From positions 1 to 20,557 of the forward strand of contig DVMK01000268.1 in NCBI GenBank assembly GCA_018715025.1: DNA of 20,557 nucleotides, read 5' to 3'. The position numbers were made by a program, and so were the translations under genes. The DNA is from Candidatus Caccousia avistercoris. GTDB lineage: Bacteria; Bacillota; Clostridia; Oscillospirales; Acutalibacteraceae. Numbering within the stretch: position 1 is the first letter of the stretch; every line of letters starts with the position of its first letter. Below the pieces are notes generated by a model, which worked only from the letters and a program-made list of their open reading frames with translations, did not search any database and was not told where the DNA came from. Positions 15,262 through 20,557 of the stretch are shown in pieces.

Positions 15262-15978
15262 CTAAACCCCTCCAAAGCGCCGGCTGCGGTTGGCGTACTC
15301 CCACAAAGCGGCATTCAGATCATCCGGCGTAAAATCCGGCCACAGAATATCCATAATCACATACTCCGCATAGGCGGACTGCCACAGCAGGAAATTGCTG
15401 GTGCGATGCTCCCCGCTGGGGCGGATAATCAAATCCGGGTCCGGCTGGCCGGCCGTGTACAGGCTGCCGGAAATAAGCCCCTCTGTGATCTCCTCCGGGG
15501 AAAGGGCGCCTTCTTTCACCTGCCGGGCCAGCGCCTGAAAGGCATGCACCAGTTCGGCGCGCCCCCCGTAATTCATGGCAATGTTCAGCACCATACCCTT
15601 CCTGTCCTTGGAAACCTCCCAGGTTTCGGCAATCAGCTCCTGCAGCTTTTTCGGGAAAGCAGAGGTGTCGCCGATGAAGCGCACCACAATGTCGTCTTCC
15701 CGGAAATCCCGCAGGGCTTCTTCCAGATACTGGCGGAACAGCACCAGAAGGGCGGAAACCTCCTCGGCGGGACGGGCCCAATTTTCGGTGGAAAAGGCGT
15801 ATACCGTCAGGTAACGGATGCCGATGGAGGCGCAGTAGCGGGTAAGCTTTTTAAAATTGGCGGCCCCGGCCGCATGCCCGGCAGAGCGGGGCAGCCCCCG
15901 CTTTTTTGCCCAGCGGCCGTTGCCGTCCATAATAATTCCCAGGTGTGCCGGCAGATTTTCAGGCAGCTTTGCTTCCAT
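15262..15978 (-). CDS. uppS: Undecaprenyl diphosphate synthase UppS
   Basis: UppS adds eight isopentenyl units in cis to farnesyl diphosphate, making the C55 lipid carrier for peptidoglycan and other wall polymers. The 238-residue protein shows the catalytic IMDGNGRWAKKRG (Asp18), FSTENWARP, and the C-terminal LIIRPSGEHRTSNFLLWQSAYAEYV with the Arg and Glu residues that bind isopentenyl diphosphate. These features mark a cis-prenyltransferase. The ATG is 6 bases after the frr stop, with GGAG in the last frr codons. It uses isoprenoid precursors supplied by the MEP pathway, of which dxr and ispG follow in the same cluster. Confidence 0.97.
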   Translation of the reverse strand: MEAKLPENLPAHLGIIMDGNGRWAKKRGLPRSAGHAAGAANFKKLTRYCASIGIRYLTVYAFSTENWARPAEEVSALLVLFRQYLEEALRDFREDDIVVRFIGDTSAFPKKLQELIAETWEVSKDRKGMVLNIAMNYGGRAELVHAFQALARQVKEGALSPEEITEGLISGSLYTAGQPDPDLIIRPSGEHRTSNFLLWQSAYAEYVIMDILWPDFTPDDLNAALWEYANRSRRFGGV

Positions 15979-15984
15979 AAGCCG

Positions 15985-16539
15985 TCAAATCTCCATGATT
16001 TCTTTCTTTTTCTTTGCCTCCACCGAATCGATCTCCTTGCAGTATTTGTCCGTGAGATCCTGGGTCTTTTTTTCCGCCTGCTTCAGGTCGTCCTCAGTCA
16101 GGTCGCCGCCCTTCTTCATGGCCTTCAGCCTATCCATGGCTTCGCGGCGGATGTTCCGCACAGCCACCTTGCTTTCTTCGGCCATTTTGGAAATTTCCTT
16201 GGCCAGCTCCTTACGGCGGTCCTCGGTGAGCTGCGGGAACACAATGCGGATGATTTTGCCGTCGCTCTGGGGATTGATGCCGATGTCGGAGGTTTGAATG
16301 GCCTTTTCAATCGCCCGGCAGACAGAGGAATCCCAGGGCTGAATGGTGAGCACGCGGGCCTCTGCCACAGAGACGGCCGCCAGCTGGTTGATGGCGGTGG
16401 GGGTGCCGTAGTAGTCTACCCGCAGCTTGTCAAGCACGGCGGGGTTGGCCCGGCCGGCCCGGATGGCCGCGTAATCCTCCTGCAGAACGGAGATGGTTTT
16501 TTTCATGTGGTCCTCTGCTTTTTTCAGTACTTCCTGCAT
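15985..16539 (-). CDS. frr: Ribosome recycling factor Frr
   Basis: Frr works with EF-G to split the post-termination ribosome into subunits. At 184 residues it has the standard length and two-domain form: a coiled-coil N-terminal helix with AAIRAGRANPAVLD, the middle beta domain with YYGTPTAINQLAAV and IQPWD, IGINPQSDGKIIRIVFPQLTEDRRKEL, then the long helices to the C-terminus. The ATG lies 3 bases after the pyrH stop, behind AAGGAGG formed by the last pyrH codons. pyrH-frr-uppS-cdsA is a very widely conserved order. Confidence 0.98.
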   Translation of the reverse strand: MQEVLKKAEDHMKKTISVLQEDYAAIRAGRANPAVLDKLRVDYYGTPTAINQLAAVSVAEARVLTIQPWDSSVCRAIEKAIQTSDIGINPQSDGKIIRIVFPQLTEDRRKELAKEISKMAEESKVAVRNIRREAMDRLKAMKKGGDLTEDDLKQAEKKTQDLTDKYCKEIDSVEAKKKKEIMEI

Positions 16540-16542
16540 GAT

Positions 16543-17253
16543 TTATGCCTCCTTCACTAATGTGCCCACGGGCTCGCCGCAGATTGCCTTCACAATGTTC
16601 TCGGGATGATCGATATTGAACACAAGGATTTGGATGCCGTTGTCCCGGCAGAGAGTGGCGGCGGTGCCGTCCATAACCTGCAGGTTTTTGTTCAGGACCT
16701 CCATGAAGGTGAGGGCGTCGTACTTGACCGCGTCGGGATTTTTCTTCGGGTCGCTGTCGTACACGCCGTCCACCATAGTGGCCTTCATAATAATGTCTGC
16801 GTCAATTTCCGCCGCGCGCAGGGCTGCTGCGGTGTCGGTGGAGAAGAAGGGGTTGCCGGTGCCGCAGCCGAACACCACTACCCTGCCCTTTTCCAGGTGG
16901 CGCACCGCCCGGTTGCGGATGTAGGGCTCGGCGATCTCCTGCATGGAAATGGCCGTCTGCACACGCACGGGCACGTCCAGCTGTTCCAACGCGTCAGCCA
17001 CCCCCAGGGCGTTGATGGTGGTAGCCAGCATACCCATGTGGTCCGCCCGGGTGCGGTCCATCTTCCCGCTGCTGCGGCCGCGCCAGAAATTGCCGCCGCC
17101 CACCACAATGGCCACCTGCACCCCCATTTCCACACACTGCTTGATGGGCTGGCAGATGGAGAGAACCGTGTCAAAGTCGATTCCATGCTTCCCGTTTCCC
17201 GCCAGGGATTCCCCGCTGAGCTTTAAAAGGACGCGCTTATACTTTGGCTCCAA
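16543..17253 (-). CDS. pyrH: UMP kinase PyrH
   Basis: PyrH phosphorylates UMP to UDP and is the bacterial amino-acid-kinase-type UMP kinase, not related to eukaryotic UMP/CMP kinase. The protein of 236 residues has LLKLSGESLAG near the start, the GGGNFWRG substrate loop, DHMGMLATTINALG, GTGNPFFSTDTAAALRA and VDGVYDSDPKKNP, the ATP-binding region. I choose the TTG at 17253: it stands 6 bases after AGGGGTG (17260-17266) and gives an N-terminus EPKYKRVLLKLSG typical of Clostridia. A GTG at 17262 would start three residues earlier but lies inside that ribosome site. It is the first gene of the housekeeping cluster. tsf and rpsB, usually directly upstream, are not here. Confidence 0.96.
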   Translation of the reverse strand: MEPKYKRVLLKLSGESLAGNGKHGIDFDTVLSICQPIKQCVEMGVQVAIVVGGGNFWRGRSSGKMDRTRADHMGMLATTINALGVADALEQLDVPVRVQTAISMQEIAEPYIRNRAVRHLEKGRVVVFGCGTGNPFFSTDTAAALRAAEIDADIIMKATMVDGVYDSDPKKNPDAVKYDALTFMEVLNKNLQVMDGTAATLCRDNGIQILVFNIDHPENIVKAICGEPVGTLVKEA

Positions 17254-17285
17254 ATAAAACACCCCTAATATTCGAATTTTCTTCC

Positions 17286-17314
17286 GTTATATTTTACAAT
17301 AAGCGAATGGTAAA
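17286..17314 (-). promoter_or_regulatory. Candidate pyrH promoter
   Basis: On the minus strand TTTACC (17309-17314) and TATAAC (17286-17291) are separated by 17 bases in AT-rich sequence. The start point would fall near 17279, leaving about 25 bases before the TTG start of pyrH. Both boxes deviate from consensus (two changes at -35, one at -10), but spacing and location downstream of terminators support the call. Confidence 0.6.
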
Positions 17315-17404
17315 GTAAAGGGGCTTCCGCTTTATTATTGGCAAGATTTATAGTTTAGTCATATTCGCACAGGCTGGAACTCATTCATTTTTTCCGATTT
17401 TTAT

Positions 17405-17439
17405 ATAAAAAAAGGAAAAAGCGCCTCTTTTTTCTCCTT
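17405..17439 (-). terminator. Candidate terminator of the SIS-glycosidase operon
   Basis: AAGGA plus AAAAG (17412-17421) pairs with CTTTT plus TCCTT (within 17427-17439) with a short bulge, and the minus-strand transcript then runs into seven U. The stem is AU-rich and so not very stable, but the U tract is good and the location just upstream of the pyrH promoter is right. Confidence 0.5.
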
Positions 17440-17485
17440 CTTTCCCTGCTGTGCGGCAAAAACGGGCCGGGTGCAGAAAAGGGCG

Positions 17486-17512
17486 GCGCGCCCCGCAAGC
17501 GGGAAAGCGCGC
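17486..17512 (-). terminator. GC-rich hairpin downstream of the glycosidase gene
   Basis: GCGCGC and CCCGC on one side pair with GCGGG and GCGCGC on the other (17486-17496 with 17499-17512), with only a 3-base bulge and a 2-base gap at the tip. It begins about 43 bases past the glycosidase stop. In the minus-strand transcript it is followed by CGCCCUUUU, so the U tract is short. It may act as a first, weaker terminator or as a 3' end stabiliser. Confidence 0.5.
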
Positions 17513-17554
17513 TGCCCTCGCCTGGGCAGGCCCGGCAGAAAGGCAGGGCCCGCC

Positions 17555-19690
17555 TTATTCCTCTGTAAGAAGCACCCGGGCGCTGACGCACCGGCTGCCG
17601 GAAAGCCGCTGGCTCTGCTCATCCGGCTGGCAGCCGCCTGCAAACAGGGTGAAGGCGCCGGGCTCCCAGCGAAGCCGGCCTTCCTCGTCCACCAGGCTGA
17701 AGGCGACAGCCTCCACGTCTATTTCCACTGTGATGGACTGGCCCGCCTTCACCGCCACGCGGCGCATGCCGCACAGCTTGTGCCGGGGGACGCGGGTGCT
17801 GGCCTCTTCGTCGCGGACGTAAAGCTGCACCACTTCCTCCCCGTCGCGGTCCCCGGTGTTGCGAAGGGTTACCCTGGCGGTAAGGCCCTCCTCCGGGTGA
17901 ATTTCCTGCTGGCTGACCTGAATGCCCTCGTAGGCAAAACGCGTGTAGCTGAGGCCGTAGCCGAAGGGGAACAGGGGCTCTTCCCTGAAAAACTTGTAGG
18001 TCCGGTTTTCCATGGAATAGTCCTCAAAATCCGGCAGATGGTTGTCGTTCCGGTAGAAGGTGGCCGGCAGGCGGCCGGAGGGGCTGAATTTGCCGAAGAT
18101 CAGATCCGCAATTGCCTTGCCGCCCATGGCCCCCGGGTACCAGCCCTGAATGATGGCGGAAGCGCCCTCGTTGGCGCAGCCGAAGTCAATGGAGCTGCCG
18201 GTGAGGTTCACCAGGATGAAGGGCTTCCCGGTTTCGCACACAGCCTTCAGCAGCAGGCGCTGGGGCTCGGGCAGAAGAAGATCCGGCTTGTCGCCGCCGC
18301 AGTGGCCCTTCATCTCTTCCCCTTCAATGGTTTCGTCCAGGCCCACCACCAGGATGACGGCGTCGGCCAGCTCGCACTGGATTTTCACCTCGCTGAGGCA
18401 GTCGCCGCTGTAGCCCGGATCCTCCAGCTTGTTTTCGTACAGGTGGCAGCCCTTGGAATAATTCAGGCGCACATCCTCCGGCAGAAGAGAGCGGACGCCC
18501 TCCAGCACTGTCCAGGCCTGGTTGGGCGTGCCGTGGTAGTTGCCCAAAAGCGCCGTGACAGAAGCCGCGTTGGGGCCGATAACCGCCACATTTTTCAGCT
18601 TGCTTTGGTCCAGCGGAAGAATGCCGTCGTTCTTCAGCAGCACCAGGGAACGGCAGGCCAGCTCGTAATTCAGGGCCCGATGCAGGTCGCAGTCCACCAC
18701 GTCGTAGGAAATATTGTCAAAGGGGGTGTGCTGGTCGAACATGCCCAGCTTCATGCGGGTGGTCATAAGCCGCACGGTGGAGCGGCGGATCATTTCCTCG
18801 GTAATCAGCCCCTCCTCCAGCGCCGCCAGCAGGTGGCCGTACAGGTTGCCGCAGTTCAGGTCGCAGCCGTTTTTCAGGGCAAGGGCCACCGACTGGGTGG
18901 CGGTGTCGGTGACATGGTGCTGCAGGTGGAAGTCTGAAATGGCCCAGCAGTCAGAGGTCACATATCCGTCAAACCCCCACTCACCCCGCAGAAGATCCAC
19001 CAGAAGGGTTTTGCTGCCGCAGCAGGGCTCCCCGTTGGTGCGGTTGTAGGCCCCCATAAAGCCCTCTACCCCGGCCTCGCACAGCTCCTGAAAAGCGGGC
19101 AGGTAGGTTTCGGCCATGTCCTGCCGGGAGGCCACCGCGTTAAACTCGTGGCGCTTGCTTTCCGGCCCGGAATGGGCGGCAAAATGCTTGGCGCAGGCCG
19201 CCGACTTCAGGTAATGGGGGTCGTCCCCCTGCAGGCCCTGCACAAAGGCCTTGCCCAGCTTGCCGGTAAGCCAGGGATCCTCCCCGTAGGTTTCCTGGCC
19301 GCGGCCCCAGCGGGGGTCCCGAAAAATATTGACGTTGGGCGACCAGAAGGTGAGGCCCTTGTAAATCCCGTGGTCGCCGTATTTCTGGCACACATTGTAC
19401 TTGGCGCGCCCTTCCTCGGCGGCTACCTCCGCCGCCTTGCCCACCAGCTCGCTGTCGAAGGTGGCGGCCAGGCCGATGGCCTGCGGGAACACGGTGGCCA
19501 TGCCGGAACGGGCCGTGCCGTGAAGGGCCTCGTTCCACCAGTTGTAGGAGGGGATTCCAAGGCGCTCCACCTTGGCGGCCTCGAACAGCATCTGGGAGGC
19601 GCACTCCTCCACCGTCATGCGCGAGACCAAATCCTCCGCTCTCTCCCGGAAGGAGAGGCTTTCGTCCTTGTATTTGGGTGTTTCTGCCAT
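17555..19690 (-). CDS. Glycoside hydrolase family 3, beta-xylosidase/beta-glucosidase type
   Basis: This 711-residue enzyme should remove terminal beta-linked sugars from oligosaccharides. The N-terminal barrel has NEALHG (53-58), the xylosidase-like stretch NVNIFRDPRWGRGQETYGEDP (120-139), KHFAAHSG (168-175) and TSDCWAI with the likely nucleophile Asp247. The middle domain carries NDGILPL, GLDETIEGEE and LLPEPQ, and the end is a fibronectin-III-like domain (EEVVQLYVRD onward). The barrel motifs fit GH3 beta-xylosidases best, but substrate (xylose, glucose, arabinose) cannot be fixed from sequence. There is no signal peptide or membrane segment, so it acts in the cytoplasm on imported oligosaccharides. 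I start at the ATG at 19690, 8 bases after AAAGGA; an in-frame ATG at 19713 lacks a ribosome site. It follows the SIS gene by 59 bases. Confidence 0.93.
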   Translation of the reverse strand: MAETPKYKDESLSFRERAEDLVSRMTVEECASQMLFEAAKVERLGIPSYNWWNEALHGTARSGMATVFPQAIGLAATFDSELVGKAAEVAAEEGRAKYNVCQKYGDHGIYKGLTFWSPNVNIFRDPRWGRGQETYGEDPWLTGKLGKAFVQGLQGDDPHYLKSAACAKHFAAHSGPESKRHEFNAVASRQDMAETYLPAFQELCEAGVEGFMGAYNRTNGEPCCGSKTLLVDLLRGEWGFDGYVTSDCWAISDFHLQHHVTDTATQSVALALKNGCDLNCGNLYGHLLAALEEGLITEEMIRRSTVRLMTTRMKLGMFDQHTPFDNISYDVVDCDLHRALNYELACRSLVLLKNDGILPLDQSKLKNVAVIGPNAASVTALLGNYHGTPNQAWTVLEGVRSLLPEDVRLNYSKGCHLYENKLEDPGYSGDCLSEVKIQCELADAVILVVGLDETIEGEEMKGHCGGDKPDLLLPEPQRLLLKAVCETGKPFILVNLTGSSIDFGCANEGASAIIQGWYPGAMGGKAIADLIFGKFSPSGRLPATFYRNDNHLPDFEDYSMENRTYKFFREEPLFPFGYGLSYTRFAYEGIQVSQQEIHPEEGLTARVTLRNTGDRDGEEVVQLYVRDEEASTRVPRHKLCGMRRVAVKAGQSITVEIDVEAVAFSLVDEEGRLRWEPGAFTLFAGGCQPDEQSQRLSGSRCVSARVLLTEE

Positions 19691-19749
19691 GATCATTTCC
19701 TTTCTCTCGTTCATAACCTGCGCTGCGGGGCGTTTTTCAACAGAACGGC

Positions 19750-20400
19750 TCAAGGCTCGTCGGAAGCGAAAAAGCGCATTTCCAGCATGGCGCAGAGGGT
19801 GTGGTAAACAGGCAGGTGCAGCTCCTGAATGTCGGCGGTCACGGTTTCCGGCACGTTCAGGCACACGTCGCACAGCTCCCGCAGCTTTCCGCCGCCCGCG
19901 CCTGTCATGGCGATGGTGTGCAGCCCCCGGGCCTTCGCCACCCGGGCCGCCTCGCACACATTGCGGGAGTTGCCAGAGGTGCTCAGGCCCAAAAAGCAGT
20001 CGCCCGGGCGGCCGTAGCCGTAAACCTGCTGGGCGAACACCAGGTAAGGATCCACGTCGTTGAGGAAGGCGGTGGAAAGGCCGGGGTGCTGGGAAAGGGC
20101 CAGGGCGGGCAGCGCCCGCTGCAGCTTCTCCCCTACCTCCCCCAAGGCCTGCCGCTCTTCTTGGGGCAGGGGGCGGCGAAGGTAAAAGCCCTTCATCAGC
20201 TCCCCCACAATATGGTCGGCGTCGGCGGCGCTTCCGCCGTTGCCGCACACCAGCAGCTTGCCGCCTGCCGCGAAGCCGGCTTCCAGCAGCCCGTAGGCTT
20301 CCTGCACCTTGTCCCGCAGGGGGGCAAGCTGCGGGTACCTTCTCACCAGGCGTTCCAGCTGGGCCTCAAGCGTCATTTCCTCTTTGTTGATTCCACTCAA
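19750..20400 (-). CDS. SIS-domain sugar-phosphate isomerase, GmhA-like
   Basis: The 216-residue protein is a single SIS domain closest to GmhA, which converts sedoheptulose 7-phosphate to heptose 7-phosphate. It keeps the family's key sites: CGNGGSAADADH (52-63), metal ligands His63 and Glu67, the phosphate-binding STSGNS (140-145), and Gln192 with His200 in ADIQELHLPVYH, matching the E. coli zinc residues by spacing. Chemistry of an aldose-ketose phosphate isomerase is therefore likely, but the substrate is open: next to a cytoplasmic glycosidase it may act on another sugar phosphate. It starts with TTG at 20400, 9 bases after a perfect AGGAGGTGGAT (20405-20415); the first in-frame ATG, 24 bases further in, has its purine run directly against the codon. 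It is the middle gene of the visible operon. Confidence 0.85.
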   Translation of the reverse strand: MSGINKEEMTLEAQLERLVRRYPQLAPLRDKVQEAYGLLEAGFAAGGKLLVCGNGGSAADADHIVGELMKGFYLRRPLPQEERQALGEVGEKLQRALPALALSQHPGLSTAFLNDVDPYLVFAQQVYGYGRPGDCFLGLSTSGNSRNVCEAARVAKARGLHTIAMTGAGGGKLRELCDVCLNVPETVTADIQELHLPVYHTLCAMLEMRFFASDEP

Positions 20401-20484
20401 TCAAATCCACCTCCTGAAAAATTCGGGGATACGCAAATTACAATAGAACTTCCGTTTTCACAGGGCGAAGGGATGCCGATGCGG

Positions 20485-20557
20485 TCAGCTGTTGGTAAGC
20501 ACCTGATTCACCAGCGTGGTGTAAAAGTTATTTGCCACAATCTCCCCTGCGCCGATC
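20485..20557 (-). CDS. C-terminal end of an unidentified protein
   Basis: A reading frame enters from the right edge and ends with a TGA at 20485-20487, coding for about 23 residues that include GAGEIVANNFYTTLV and end in NQVLTNS. I do not recognise the family from so short a piece. The position directly upstream of an isomerase and a cytoplasmic glycosidase would suit a sugar-binding lipoprotein or other transport component, but that is a guess from context. It stops 84 bases before the SIS gene and probably shares its transcript, since no clear promoter is seen between them. Confidence 0.45.
   Translation of the reverse strand, partial: IGAGEIVANNFYTTLVNQVLTNS

Larger units (their letters stand above)
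17254..17554. other. Non-coding spacer between the glycosidase gene and pyrH
   Basis: No gene is supported in these 301 bases. The right half (about 17440-17554) is GC-rich and full of inverted repeats, including the hairpin at 17486-17512 and a second, less perfect one between about 17520 and 17553. The left half is AT-rich and holds an A/T hairpin terminator and the pyrH promoter. The change in composition in the middle fits the end of one transcription unit and the start of another. An 8-base palindrome ATTCGAAT (17270-17277) lies in the pyrH leader. Confidence 0.7.

Noticed and set aside
747..18937. Many long plus-strand open frames, up to about 500 codons, antisense to the genes
   Set aside because: They are mirror frames of GC-rich coding sequence, lack recognisable domains and ribosome sites, and lie wholly opposite confidently identified genes.
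19691..20248. N-terminal extension of the glycosidase reading frame to 897 residues
   Set aside because: The extra part overlaps the SIS isomerase in another frame, has low-complexity Arg/Pro-rich content and no GH3 similarity; the ATG at 19690 has a ribosome site.
20440..20462. Catabolite-repression (cre) site upstream of the SIS gene
   Set aside because: TGAAAACG matches the left half of a cre site on the minus strand, but the right half does not fit the consensus.
1..20557. tRNA, rRNA, CRISPR arrays, insertion sequences, prophage or defence genes
   Set aside because: I saw no matching repeats, transposase or integrase motifs, or RNA gene signatures; nearly all sequence is taken up by core metabolic genes.

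Overview
The window is one compact, GC-rich stretch in which every gene I can support lies on the minus strand, so transcription runs from high to low coordinates. A Gram-positive PolC, a short HisG with a HisZ partner, tightly overlapping genes and strong GGAGG ribosome sites point to a member of the Firmicutes, most likely class Clostridia. The high GC suggests an Oscillospiraceae/Ruminococcaceae-type gut anaerobe; that last step is inference from composition and gene order only.

In the direction of transcription there are three blocks. (1) Right edge to 17555: the last codons of an unidentified gene, a GmhA-like SIS-domain sugar-phosphate isomerase starting at TTG behind a perfect ribosome site, and a cytoplasmic family 3 glycosidase resembling beta-xylosidases. 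This looks like a small carbohydrate-use operon. (2) 17253 to 6506: the classic Clostridial housekeeping cluster pyrH-frr-uppS-cdsA-dxr-rseP-ispG-polC, covering UMP kinase, ribosome recycling, undecaprenyl and phospholipid precursors, two MEP-pathway steps, an intramembrane protease and the replicative polymerase. A roughly 300-base spacer with two candidate terminators and a pyrH promoter separates it from block 1. (3) 6408 to 35: a histidine operon hisZ-G-D-C-B-A-I-E with its own near-consensus promoter and mostly overlapping stop/start codons.

The main departures from the expected pattern are in the histidine operon. hisH and hisF, which together make imidazole-glycerol-phosphate synthase, are absent. 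hisB and hisA, normally separated by hisH, are instead separated by 169 bases holding a candidate promoter and two hairpins; hisA and hisI, normally separated by hisF, are 2 bases apart. The cdsA-dxr spacer also carries two tandem hairpins. pyrH, cdsA and the SIS gene most likely start at TTG. I found no RNA genes, CRISPR arrays, insertion sequences or phage genes, and no convincing undescribed system: most of the window is ordinary core metabolism, and the points for a second look are regulatory or about gene order.
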